Assembly (NCBI RefSeq): GCF_002873135.1
Contig: NZ_MCVI01000083.1
Coordinates: forward strand, 43,711-107,710
Direction of reading: 5' to 3'
DNA from: Shewanella sp. 10N.286.48.A6
GTDB taxonomy: Bacteria; Pseudomonadota; Gammaproteobacteria; Enterobacterales; Shewanellaceae
DNA length: 64,000 nt
The position numbers were made by a program, and so were the translations under genes. This document shows positions 50,101 to 58,106 of the stretch, one piece after another. Numbering within the stretch: the first letter of the stretch is position 1; each line of letters starts with the position of its first letter. The notes beneath the pieces were generated by a model that ran no database searches, had not been told where the DNA came from, and saw only the letters and a list, made by a program, of their open reading frames with translations.

Positions 50101-51862
50101 GCTGTCGCAAACAGACGAGCAAGTAGCCATAGAATTTTCAGTTAAAGACACAGGTATAGGGATTGAACCAGCTAATTTAACTAGTATTTTCAATGCCTTC
50201 ACTCAGGCTGATGGCAGTATTACTCGGCTCCATGGTGGTACTGGTTTAGGCTTGAGCATCAGTAAGCAATTAGTTGAATTAATGCAAGGTGATATTTCTG
50301 CAACCAGTCAACCCGATCAAGGTAGCACCTTTAGCTTTAGGCTTAATCTTGCAGTGCCTAAAGTCACTTCTAGTCGAAAATCAGTCATTACGGAATGTGC
50401 TTCCCTTAAAGGGATGAGAGTGCTTGTGGTTGATGATAATGACAATGCCAGAGAAATTTTAAAAGAGCTGCTGGAGTCATTTTCCTTTGAAGTTGAGACC
50501 GCAGTCAGTGGTGCGCAAGCGATTGAAATGCTTAGCGTGATCAACAATATGGAAGATGAGCGGCCATATCAATTAGTGTTAATGGATTGGCAGATGCCAA
50601 AAATGAATGGCATTGAGGCTAGCCGAAGCATTAAATACTTACCGCTGCGTAAGCAACCGTCAATAATCTTAATTACCGCTTACGGGCGTGAAGATGTGAT
50701 GAATGAGGTGGAAAATGATTTGCTGGATGCATTTTTAATTAAACCGCTTAATGCGTCAGTGCTATTTGATACCTTGATGAAAATCTTTGAGCCTTCGCAG
50801 CCCATGGGGCCAGCAACAGAGAAGAATACGATTGAGCAGTTAGAGGGCCATGTGTTATTGGTAGAAGATCAATCGATTAATCAACAGGTCGCTACTGAAT
50901 TTTTACAGCGTATGGGGTTAACCTCAGCAGTAGCCGACAATGGTAAGCAAGCAATAGAAATGGTTGATGAGCAGACATTTGATGTTGTTTTGATGGATGT
51001 ACAAATGCCGATTATGGATGGTTTCGAAGCCACCGAAATCCTCCGCAGTCGTTTTGATAAAAAACAACTCCCGATTATTGCGATGACCGCCCATGCTATG
51101 AAAGGGGATCGCGATAAGTGCTTACAAGTTGGGATGAACGCTCACCTGGCTAAACCCGTTGAGCCCGATCAGCTTTATTTAGCCCTTAGCCCCTACCTTA
51201 CCCATAAACAAAGCCAGAAAGTTCAGGGGCAGCAAAATATGTCGCTTGCCCCCATAGAGGGAGTTGATGTGCACTGGGGTATTAAGCGATTAGGGGGCAA
51301 CCAACAGCTTTATGCGCAACTTATTGGTGAGTTTTATCAGCGTCACAAAGATCAGTTGCACTTGTTGCAGAGTTATCAAGATGCTGACGATTTAAAATCA
51401 ACCATACGAGCCGTTCATACTTTAAGAGGTGTTGCTGGCAATATTGGCGCTAAACAACTAGAGCAGGCGTCGGCTAATCTAGAAAGCCAACTGCATAGTC
51501 ACCCATCCCCCTTTGATGTCCCTGAGTGGCAAGCTTTTACCGATAGTCTTACGGTATTAATCGCAGGGCTTGAGCAATGCCAATGGATTAATCAATCCGT
51601 AAGTAATAGCACTGACATAAGACAGCCGTTTAAAGTATCAGCCAATTTAAGCAGGGTTTTATCACCGCTTGATGAGCTATTAGCAGCTGGAAATCCGCAA
51701 GCTAAAGAAAACATATTAGCCCTCGATGGCGAGGTCGATAGTCATCTGATTGAGAAACTTATCGAGCAGGTCAATGAATTTGAGTTTGATAATGCTAGAG
51801 AATTAATCGCCCAAGTCATAGCCCAAGCAGAACAGGAAACTGAACATGTCACCATATCTTAA
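47180..51862 (+). CDS. Hybrid sensor histidine kinase with three substrate-binding domains (BvgS/EvgS-like)
   Basis: A 1560-residue inner-membrane sensor. A signal/anchor helix (~20-40) precedes three SBP_bac_3 (amino-acid-binding-like) domains at ~50-270, ~295-530 and ~545-770. A TM helix follows at ~778-798. Next come HisKA with H841 ([11 protein letters not shown]), HATPase (~950-1065; NLTQNAIKFTE, GGTGLGL), receiver 1 (phosphoacceptor D1136, LVLMDWQMP), receiver 2 (D1273, VVLMDVQMP) and an HPt with H1413 (AVHTLRGVAG). This is a complete phosphorelay in one chain; EvgS/BvgS have two SBP domains and one receiver. The start follows AGGGAG. It overlaps the HD-GYP regulator gene by 17 bases, its likely partner. 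Confidence 0.93.
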   Translation: MSRFTRMPRLLLVSHFAMKLRLACLFLGFFCPFFCHLTAAAEAEAIPNDEQVVRIAYRTDSTPLQYLNDKGQAAGILIDYWRTWSQITGKAVEFVPGSNAEGQTWLAQNKVDLLAGVFQNEKRAKSMSFSAPLLHSEYFLYANTLEQGIEFIKQIPQYRIGVTHNSFHHNWLKKYFPNADIRTFKGYKALFDAAINGEISLFICQPLYLDTYLKQTPATTKFKTIESALYSHPFRAAVKKGNVELLQTIDTGIQQIDNKKKDAISAKWSGFHWEYQNLAEPLLVTQPIITLTEEEKAWLAAHPIIPIGVDGRWPPVDFIDPNGEHSGILHDYLTLFEKQLGVSFDTRVFGSFQDMLSAVSSGNLKLGATLVKKPDRAKNLWFSAPYFSAIKVIVSKTGAQQYSKLTELYGKRLALEKGFYLVDEISNNHPEINLMTFSTTEEALKAVSFGTVDAYIGNQAVVTWLMDSLQLTNLTFSGDPMFAPAHQRFAIYKDPEWEPLLGILNKALDSISVSRRQQIHTDWINQDSKISSPLIFTQKQHAWLEAHPTWRLGVDNSWPPFEFIDDNGVYSGMSADVMSRLTNLIGAEFISPVNKPWSQVLAEFSAGELDILPAVTPTPERREVMLFSTPYLESPYMVLVHQDTRFVTSLDDLDNKQVGVVKGYAIEETLKHDYPQFNLVPFSSNKEALIALSAGEIDGYIGNLNASSWTLEELGIRNVKVTATTPYTFKQSIGIRKDWPELLEIVNLAIARIDPQQRQAIENKWFSVQFEHQDNHYQIWRAILITCGILLPMILYTLVWNRKLNKARLKLTQSSKKLEEAKRDALQASAFKSQFLANMSHEIRTPMNAIIGMTHLLQGTELNHKQQDYSEKIRRASLSLLGIINDILDFSKVEAGKLEIEQSEFLLHEVFTNIANLLGIKAVDKGIELQFELDPKIPETIIGDALRIEQVLINLTQNAIKFTEKGEVLLRTKMLSQTDEQVAIEFSVKDTGIGIEPANLTSIFNAFTQADGSITRLHGGTGLGLSISKQLVELMQGDISATSQPDQGSTFSFRLNLAVPKVTSSRKSVITECASLKGMRVLVVDDNDNAREILKELLESFSFEVETAVSGAQAIEMLSVINNMEDERPYQLVLMDWQMPKMNGIEASRSIKYLPLRKQPSIILITAYGREDVMNEVENDLLDAFLIKPLNASVLFDTLMKIFEPSQPMGPATEKNTIEQLEGHVLLVEDQSINQQVATEFLQRMGLTSAVADNGKQAIEMVDEQTFDVVLMDVQMPIMDGFEATEILRSRFDKKQLPIIAMTAHAMKGDRDKCLQVGMNAHLAKPVEPDQLYLALSPYLTHKQSQKVQGQQNMSLAPIEGVDVHWGIKRLGGNQQLYAQLIGEFYQRHKDQLHLLQSYQDADDLKSTIRAVHTLRGVAGNIGAKQLEQASANLESQLHSHPSPFDVPEWQAFTDSLTVLIAGLEQCQWINQSVSNSTDIRQPFKVSANLSRVLSPLDELLAAGNPQAKENILALDGEVDSHLIEKLIEQVNEFEFDNARELIAQVIAQAEQETEHVTIS

Positions 51863-52937
51863 AGATAAAATATTAATTGTTGATGATGAAGTATTTTACA
51901 TTAGTGTATTGATCGAGGTTTTGGGGAGTAAATACCATGTTTCTGTGGCGAAAAGTGGCGAACAAGCACTGGAGCGTATAGCCCAAGGCTTTATGCCTGA
52001 TTTAGTGTTACTGGATATTTTGATGCCTGGATTAGACGGCTATGAGGTATGTAAAAAGTTAAAAAGTAACCCTGACACTAGCAACATACCGATAATTTTT
52101 TTGACGGTAAAGGCTGAAATAGAAGAAGAAATATTGGGCTTTGAATTGGGTGCTGTTGATTACATCACCAAACCTTTTAGCCTTCCCATTATTCGAGCTC
52201 GAGTTAAAACCCATTTGGCCTTAACTTCGGCAAATAGAGCTCTGGCAGAGCAAAACCATGACTTAGAAGCCAAAGTGCTTGAGCGAACGGCTGAAATATC
52301 TCGAACCCAAGATGTCGCTATTTACTGTATGGCCTCGCTAGCAGAAACTCGTGATAATGAAACCGGTAAACATATTCGTCGCACTCAATATTACGTTAAA
52401 GCCTTAGCTGAATATTTAAGAGAAAACTCACCTTATTCTGCGAGTATTGATGATGCTTACATTGACCTATTGTTTAAATCAGCGCCGTTACACGATATTG
52501 GTAAAGTGGGGGTTCCGGATGCCGTTTTACTAAAGCCAGGCAAGCTTGATGAAGGCGAATGGAGTGAAATGAAAAAGCATGCCGAATATGGTAAATCAGC
52601 AATGGAAAGTGCTGAAAATGAATACGGAAATTCAAGCTATTTAAGCATCGCCAAAGAGATAGCTTATAGTCACCATGAGCGTTGGGATGGCAGCGGCTAT
52701 CCAGAAGGTTTAGCTGAAGAAGATATTCCCTTGTCGGCACGGATTATGGCCATTGCCGATTGTTATGATGCACTTATTTGTCGTCGAGTTTACAAGCCGC
52801 CTTTTACACACGAACAGGCTACAAGCATAATCAAAGAAGGCCGCGGCTGTCATTTCGACCCACATATAGCAGATGCCTTTGATGCGCTTCAAGAAGAGTT
52901 TATTAAAATTGCCGATCGCTTTCAGGATGATGATTAA
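51846..52937 (+). CDS. HD-GYP response regulator, c-di-GMP phosphodiesterase (RpfG-like)
   Basis: 363 residues. The receiver (~5-125) has ILIVDDEVF and LVLLDILMPGLDG with the phosphoacceptor Asp, T and K (TKPFS). A short linker follows, then HD-GYP (~160-350): ETRDNETGKHIRRTQ, PLHDIGKVGVPD and HHERWDGSGYPEGL. In the family phosphorylation turns on hydrolysis of c-di-GMP to GMP. The gene starts inside the end of the hybrid kinase (17-base overlap, AGGA upstream), so the two are coupled, and the kinase HPt is the expected phosphate donor. Confidence 0.93.
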   Translation: MSPYLKDKILIVDDEVFYISVLIEVLGSKYHVSVAKSGEQALERIAQGFMPDLVLLDILMPGLDGYEVCKKLKSNPDTSNIPIIFLTVKAEIEEEILGFELGAVDYITKPFSLPIIRARVKTHLALTSANRALAEQNHDLEAKVLERTAEISRTQDVAIYCMASLAETRDNETGKHIRRTQYYVKALAEYLRENSPYSASIDDAYIDLLFKSAPLHDIGKVGVPDAVLLKPGKLDEGEWSEMKKHAEYGKSAMESAENEYGNSSYLSIAKEIAYSHHERWDGSGYPEGLAEEDIPLSARIMAIADCYDALICRRVYKPPFTHEQATSIIKEGRGCHFDPHIADAFDALQEEFIKIADRFQDDD

Positions 52938-53283
52938 CCTTAACGATTAAGCAATAAAAGAGGCGTGACAAGCCTAATGCACTTTAAGTCTTAGGCTAAC
53001 GTTCTATTTTAAATCAATTTATAACATTGTCGTTATTTTAAAGAGCCTATGTTGTTTGGCGGATTTGCTATCTCAAAAAAGGGTCAGCGGATTGTTGAGG
53101 GGGAATAAAGACTACTGCGTGACAGTGGCGCTAATCGTTAAATAGGCTTTTTGGCTATTGGGTACAAGCATTATTGTAAAACTCGTCATCTAATTTAAAG
53201 CAAGATATTGGATTTATTATATATTTCTAATGATTTCTCACGTTGCCCTCATTATAATAATTAACATATTAGACTTAAGGTGT
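52938..53283. other. Intergenic region with no gene seen
   Basis: No protein-like frame or strong terminator is visible after the HD-GYP gene. The TetR promoter lies to the right. Confidence 0.4.
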
Positions 53284-53946
53284 ATGAGTTTTATGAGTGA
53301 TAAACAATATCATCACGGTGACTTAAAGGCGTCTTTGATTGCTGCAGCCAATACTATCTTGCAACGCGATGGCGCTAATGCCTTGTCACTGCGGGCGATA
53401 GCGGCTGAAGTGGGTGTTTCTCATATGGCACCTTATGCGCATTTCAAAAACAAAAAACAATTGCTGAGTCATATTATTGAGTCTGGTTTTGTACTCATGG
53501 CTGATGCGATGGAACACTGCACGGCACATCTAGATAAAAATGATGCTGCGGTAGCGGGAGAGTTAGTGTTGGCTTATGGGGTGAGCTACTTAGAGTTTGC
53601 CATCGCGAATCCACAACTATACCGTTTGATGCTTGGTCAAGTTGAGGCTTCAGCAATGAAAACGCCAGCATTAAAGACAAGTTCGTCGACTGAACAAAAT
53701 AACCATAGTGAGAATAGTCATAATGAAAATGAGCAACTAAGACGACCATTTAATTTGCTTCGCTCCGCCTTTGCCTTACAAAATGAAGACAACCAAAAAG
53801 TAAAAGCCCAAGCAATTGGCGCTTGGGCTATGGTACACGGCATGGCGGCACTTATGACCGAAGGCCATATTCAGTTACCGCAAGGGGTTAACTTAAAACA
53901 ATATTTAGCTGACGCCAGCTCGGTTTATTTCAAGCTTAAATCATAA
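53284..53946 (+). CDS. TetR-family repressor, probable regulator of the adjacent redox operon
   Basis: 220 residues from the ATG at 53284, four bases after AAGG; the frame is open from 53230, and a start at 53293 is also possible. The HTH (~10-55) reads YHHGDLKASLIAAANTIL, then LSLRAIAAEVGVSHMAPYAHFKNKKQLL. The C-terminal ligand domain is short. A Ser/Asn/Glu-rich insert (~130-155) is variable in such proteins. It is convergent with the reductase gene, overlapping it by 11 bases at the 3' ends. That proximity and a dyad upstream of the oxidoreductase suggest it represses that operon. Confidence 0.8.
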   Translation: MSFMSDKQYHHGDLKASLIAAANTILQRDGANALSLRAIAAEVGVSHMAPYAHFKNKKQLLSHIIESGFVLMADAMEHCTAHLDKNDAAVAGELVLAYGVSYLEFAIANPQLYRLMLGQVEASAMKTPALKTSSSTEQNNHSENSHNENEQLRRPFNLLRSAFALQNEDNQKVKAQAIGAWAMVHGMAALMTEGHIQLPQGVNLKQYLADASSVYFKLKS

Positions 53947-55153
53947 TTTCAATGTCGCTTAAGGGAAAAGCCACACAAGAATGACACCAGCCATAAGCTT
54001 CATCGGTTGAGCGTAGCTTTGCTTCTGCGGGGTTAAATACCGCGCCGTTTAACACCTTCACTCGACATAAGCTGCATTCACCAGAGCGGCAGGCATTCTC
54101 GGCGCTAAAGCCATAACGCTCCATGCTGTTGAGTAATGGCTCATCCACTCTGGCTTCAAAACTGCATTGGCCTTTAATCGTCACCTTAATCACATCTGAG
54201 GCGTTAACATTGCTCGGCCATCCCGCTAAGTTTTGTGGGTTTTTAGGCGGGCCATTACATTCTATTCGTACTCGTCTGGCTTTGACGTTAAGTAGCCTGA
54301 GTTGCTCAGCGCAGTGGTCATGAAAGCTGGTAGGCCCGCATACATAGAACATCTTCTGTGATAATTTTTCAGCGTCATCCCCTAACAATTGTGTCAGCCG
54401 CTCAACATTAATCCGTCCTGTCATCCCTTGGTATTGCTCGTTGGGACGGGTAATGATCCAACTGATGCGCAAAAAATCATGCTCTTTTTCAAGTTGCTTT
54501 AATTCTTCATCAAAAATCACATCAGCTTGATAACTGCTGGTATAGATAAGATGCAGCTTTTGGTTTTTCTTACGCTCAACTAAGGTGTTGGCAACAATGT
54601 CTTTGAGCATACTTCTGGCTGGGGCAATGCCTGAACCGCCTGCAATGAAGACTAAGTCATCACCGTGAAATAGCGGGTTATGGTAAAAGGTGCCCATGGG
54701 ACCTGTGCTTTCAAAGCTATCGCCTGTTTTCACTTGATCTAGTAAATAGTTAGATACAAAGCCACCCTCAACCCGTTTGATGGTTAAATCATAATATTCT
54801 CGCTGCTGGGGCGCTGAGGATATGGCGTAAGGTCTAGCGGTTTTAGTGCCGTTAATATCGACAAATAAATTAATATATTGGCCTGCCTGAAATGGCGGCA
54901 GGGTTTGGGTGTTTGAGGTTAAGCGCAAGGTGACTGTGCTTGGGGTATCGACAATCACCTCACTGACAGTGAGCTTTAATCTTTTAGGATGTAACCGAGC
55001 GATAGTTTGGGCCACATTGCCTTTTTGTTCGTTAAAGTCGGTGCCTGCCTGATACAAGTTTTTTTGGTGTGCTAGCGCTTCATTGTAACCGTCGACCGCA
55101 TGCAAAATATTCACCACGGTGCGTTGTTCTTTTTCGATGACTGAATTAGGCAT
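53936..55153 (-). CDS. FAD/NAD(P)/2Fe-2S reductase (phenol-hydroxylase-reductase type)
   Basis: 405 residues. An unusual N-terminal extension (~1-60) precedes the FAD-binding barrel (RPYAISSAPQQ, ~110-120), the NAD(P)-binding half (DLVFIAGGSGIAPARSML, MFYVCGPTSF) and a plant-type ferredoxin domain (~320-400). The last has C-x4-C-x2-C and a later Cys (ENACRSGECSLC ... WCHSC). It passes electrons from NAD(P)H through FAD to the iron-sulfur centre. It overlaps the downstream part of the CrtI-like gene by 8 bases, so the two are translated together. Its most likely electron acceptor is that flavoprotein or its product pathway. Confidence 0.88.
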   Translation of the reverse strand: MPNSVIEKEQRTVVNILHAVDGYNEALAHQKNLYQAGTDFNEQKGNVAQTIARLHPKRLKLTVSEVIVDTPSTVTLRLTSNTQTLPPFQAGQYINLFVDINGTKTARPYAISSAPQQREYYDLTIKRVEGGFVSNYLLDQVKTGDSFESTGPMGTFYHNPLFHGDDLVFIAGGSGIAPARSMLKDIVANTLVERKKNQKLHLIYTSSYQADVIFDEELKQLEKEHDFLRISWIITRPNEQYQGMTGRINVERLTQLLGDDAEKLSQKMFYVCGPTSFHDHCAEQLRLLNVKARRVRIECNGPPKNPQNLAGWPSNVNASDVIKVTIKGQCSFEARVDEPLLNSMERYGFSAENACRSGECSLCRVKVLNGAVFNPAEAKLRSTDEAYGWCHSCVAFPLSDIEIMI

Positions 55154-56705
55154 GTGATAACTCCTGTTGTGGTTGCGAGGCCGCTTTAGGCTTTGATAAT
55201 TGCTTTAGTACTTCTTTGGCGGTGCTTTGACCGACCATATAGGTTGGCTGGAAGCCGCCCATGCCATTCCAGCAACCTGCTAAGTTGAGACCGGCTACTT
55301 CACTGACGCGGCGACGAAATATATTGGCATCTTGGGTGTTTTGCTGGAAACCATATATCGCCCCATGGGGGGTATTTAAGTAACGCATCATGGTTAATGG
55401 GGTGGCCACTTCTACTTCTTCAATATGCTCACGAATGTGAGGAAATACTCGCTCGGCGTGATCAAGGAGTTTTTCTGCAAACTGGTATTTGGTACGAGCA
55501 TAATCTTCAGGGCTGAGTGCTTGCCAAGGTTCGCCATACTGCAAACAAAGTAAAGATAATGCCGACTTACCTTGCGGGGCAAAACTGGGATCATCATGGT
55601 TATAGCAGGTCATCATGGTGTGTTTTGGCGGCGTTAACGATTGCATGATCTCATGAGCCACTTCTTCATCTCGATCATCAATAATAAAGTTGGATGCCGC
55701 AGTCACGCCGATATCACTTGGGGAGCAATCTAACCCTAGGTAAAGCACAAAAGCAGAGGTGCCAATACGGCGCGACTTCATATCAAATGCGGCTTGTTTC
55801 GGCGTTGGGATATCCAGCAGTTCATTGAAGGTGTGTAATGGGCTGGTATTGGAGATAACTTGCTTACAAGTAAATATCTCATTGTGCTCAGTTTTAACCC
55901 CAACAACTTGGTTTTTATCAGTAATAATTTTGTCAGCGCCGCAGTTAAAACGAACCTCGCCACCCGCATTAAGGAATGATTCCAATAAGGCGCTAGAAAT
56001 AGCTTGTGAGCCGCCTTTAATATGACAAGGTTTGAATGATGCGTAGGCATATAGCATCACTGCCAAGTCACGAAACGGGAAGTCTTTTGGCGGTAAACCC
56101 AGATAGCACCAGTAGGCGGCGATAACGGCTTTAAGATCTTTATTGGTAAAAAATTGATCCAGTAATTCTTTGGCTGGCCTTAAGCCGTACTTCACAAATA
56201 ACGGGCAGCTTGCTTTTAAAACTGCTTCATCATTTGAATGCCTTACTTTAGGCATGACCATAAAGCATTCCATGGCAAGGCCTGCACATAAATCTAAAAA
56301 CTTGCCAATATTGTCTGCTTCTTCTGGATAGTGACTCACCAGTGTTTTACCCAGCGCTTTCCAATGTGCTGGCAAAGTAATATCAATTTCAGGCTTAGCG
56401 CCGTTAGCTGATGGCATCACAAAGCGATATAGCTCGCGCTCTTCAACCACATCAAGTTGATCCATGATGCCCAGTTCAGTGAATATTTGACGCATGATAA
56501 ACGGATTTTGCTCAGTGCCCATGCCGCTAAGTTGGTGCAGAGCCACTTCAAATTCAAAATTACCGCGCACAAAAGAGGTGGCACAACCTCCAGGAATATT
56601 ATGGCGTTCGAGCAATAATGTTCTTGCTCCGCCTCTTTGCAAGGTGGTTGCTGCGGTTAAGCCAGCGTTCCCTGCTCCAATTACAATCGCATCAAAATCT
56701 GTCAT
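55146..56705 (-). CDS. CrtI/retinol-saturase-like FAD oxidoreductase
   Basis: 519 residues. The FAD Rossmann motif is near-perfect: DAIVIGAGNAGLTAATTLQRGG, then LLLERHNIPGGCATSF. The C-terminal GCWNGMGGFQPTYMVGQS is the second FAD-binding motif of the phytoene-desaturase/retinol-saturase superfamily. The middle has MLYAYASFKPCHIKGGSQAISSALLESF. Relatives use it to desaturate or saturate polyenes. No carotenoid genes are near, so the substrate is unknown. It is first in a two-gene operon with the iron-sulfur reductase. A dyad at 56739-56759 lies in its promoter region. Confidence 0.85.
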   Translation of the reverse strand: MTDFDAIVIGAGNAGLTAATTLQRGGARTLLLERHNIPGGCATSFVRGNFEFEVALHQLSGMGTEQNPFIMRQIFTELGIMDQLDVVEERELYRFVMPSANGAKPEIDITLPAHWKALGKTLVSHYPEEADNIGKFLDLCAGLAMECFMVMPKVRHSNDEAVLKASCPLFVKYGLRPAKELLDQFFTNKDLKAVIAAYWCYLGLPPKDFPFRDLAVMLYAYASFKPCHIKGGSQAISSALLESFLNAGGEVRFNCGADKIITDKNQVVGVKTEHNEIFTCKQVISNTSPLHTFNELLDIPTPKQAAFDMKSRRIGTSAFVLYLGLDCSPSDIGVTAASNFIIDDRDEEVAHEIMQSLTPPKHTMMTCYNHDDPSFAPQGKSALSLLCLQYGEPWQALSPEDYARTKYQFAEKLLDHAERVFPHIREHIEEVEVATPLTMMRYLNTPHGAIYGFQQNTQDANIFRRRVSEVAGLNLAGCWNGMGGFQPTYMVGQSTAKEVLKQLSKPKAASQPQQELSHA

Positions 56706-56738
56706 TGTGGTTTCAGCTCCATTGTTAGTATCAATTTG

Positions 56739-56759
56739 TTATATCGACTTGCGGTATAA
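56739..56759. promoter_or_regulatory. Candidate TetR operator upstream of the redox operon
   Basis: TTATATCG and CGGTATAA flank ACTTG; seven of eight positions are symmetric. It lies 34 bases before the start codon at 56705. The TetR gene at the far end of the same operon is the natural candidate to bind it. The rest of the 56706-57113 gap holds no gene. Confidence 0.4.
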
Positions 56760-57113
56760 ATCCCTTGTGTCCCTTTGAACAGATAAGGCTCGAACGAGTA
56801 AGGCAAAGTTAAAAAGCAATCCTTACGGTGTAAACTTTATACTGTAAAGATATGTGTGTTATGTGTGCTTTGTCAAGATTGATTCAGTTAATCATCTCTG
56901 TTTTTTTGATCAATTAACTGGCTTTTGGACAATGGCTGTTGGTTTAGTTATCGGTTGAGCTGTCAGTTTTGTTATCGGCACTTGTAACGTCAGTGTTAAC
57001 TCAGGCGTACAGTAAGGCATGACGTTAATATTCAGTCCTCACTGACTTGAGGCAGTGTTCGTGATTAAATAAATCGTTTTTGAGGCATAAAAATAATAAC
57101 CGGAGCGATAAAC

Positions 57114-57959
57114 ATGAGTTGTCCCCACAGTAACTATCGGGCGATGGAAGAGGATATTCACACCGACTTTAAAGATGATATGTCCTATGGCGATTATCTA
57201 CAGTTAAATCAAGTGTTGTCGGCGCAGCAGCCATTATCAGATCAACATGATGAGATGTTGTTTATTGTTATCCATCAATCCAGTGAATTGTGGCTAAAGC
57301 TAGCAGGGCATGAACTCAGTGTGGCGATTACCAATATCCAGCAGGGCGATTTTGGTCATGCTTTTAAAGTGATTTCTCGGGTCAAACAGATTTTTAACCA
57401 GTTAACTCAGTCGTGGAATATTCTTTCAACACTTACCCCTGTGGATTACCTTAAATTTCGAGATTCTTTAGGCCACTCATCGGGATTTCAGTCTTATGGT
57501 TATCGTAAGTTGGAGTTTTTATTGGGTAACAAGAACGCCTCTTTACTAAAAGTGCATGAAAGCGATCCTGTGGTGCATCAAGAGTTAACGCAAATTCTCG
57601 AAGCGCCTAGTTTGTATGATGTCACTTTAAAAGTATTGCATGAGCGTGGTTTACATATTGAAGCATTGCAGTTAAATCGTGATTTTAGCCAGCCCTATGA
57701 GCGTAATGATTCAGTGTTAAATGCATGGCTAAACGTCTACCAAAATGCCGACGAGCACTTTCAACTGTATGAACTCGCCGAAAAGTTAATTGATATCGAA
57801 GACAGTTTTCAGCAGTGGCGCTTTAAGCATATGTATACCGTGCAGCGCATAATTGGCAATAAAATGGGTACGGGCGGCTCATCTGGGGTGGGCTTCTTGA
57901 AAAAAGCCCTGGATATTAGCTTTTTCCCTGAGCTGTTTGAGTTACGCACCCATCTGTAA
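57114..57959 (+). CDS. kynA: Tryptophan 2,3-dioxygenase
   Basis: A heme enzyme that opens the indole ring of tryptophan to N-formylkynurenine. The 281-residue length is typical. Family landmarks are MSYGDYLQLNQVLSAQQPLSDQHDEMLFIVIHQSSELW near the start, where the His and neighbouring residues shape the distal pocket, and RDSLGHSSGFQSYGYRKLEF. GTGGSSGVGFLK near the end contacts the substrate. CGGAG precedes the ATG. It is followed by kynU 147 bases later on the same strand. No formamidase gene lies in the window, so the middle step must be encoded elsewhere or be spontaneous. Confidence 0.95.
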   Translation: MSCPHSNYRAMEEDIHTDFKDDMSYGDYLQLNQVLSAQQPLSDQHDEMLFIVIHQSSELWLKLAGHELSVAITNIQQGDFGHAFKVISRVKQIFNQLTQSWNILSTLTPVDYLKFRDSLGHSSGFQSYGYRKLEFLLGNKNASLLKVHESDPVVHQELTQILEAPSLYDVTLKVLHERGLHIEALQLNRDFSQPYERNDSVLNAWLNVYQNADEHFQLYELAEKLIDIEDSFQQWRFKHMYTVQRIIGNKMGTGGSSGVGFLKKALDISFFPELFELRTHL

Positions 57960-58022
57960 ATTTGATTACGGGTTTACTACTATATTTACAACCCTGCTAG
58001 CACAAGTACGAGCGCGGGCAGC

Positions 58023-58058
58023 AATATCAGTAGCGATATCAGTAATAGTATCAGTTAC
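58023..58058. repeat. Three degenerate 12-bp repeats between kynA and kynU
   Basis: AATATCAGTAGC, GATATCAGTAAT and AGTATCAGTTAC follow one another directly. No function is apparent. Confidence 0.6.
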
Positions 58059-58106
58059 AAATAACACAAGATTACCAATAAAAATAATCGGTTTTGGAGA
58101 GCAAGC

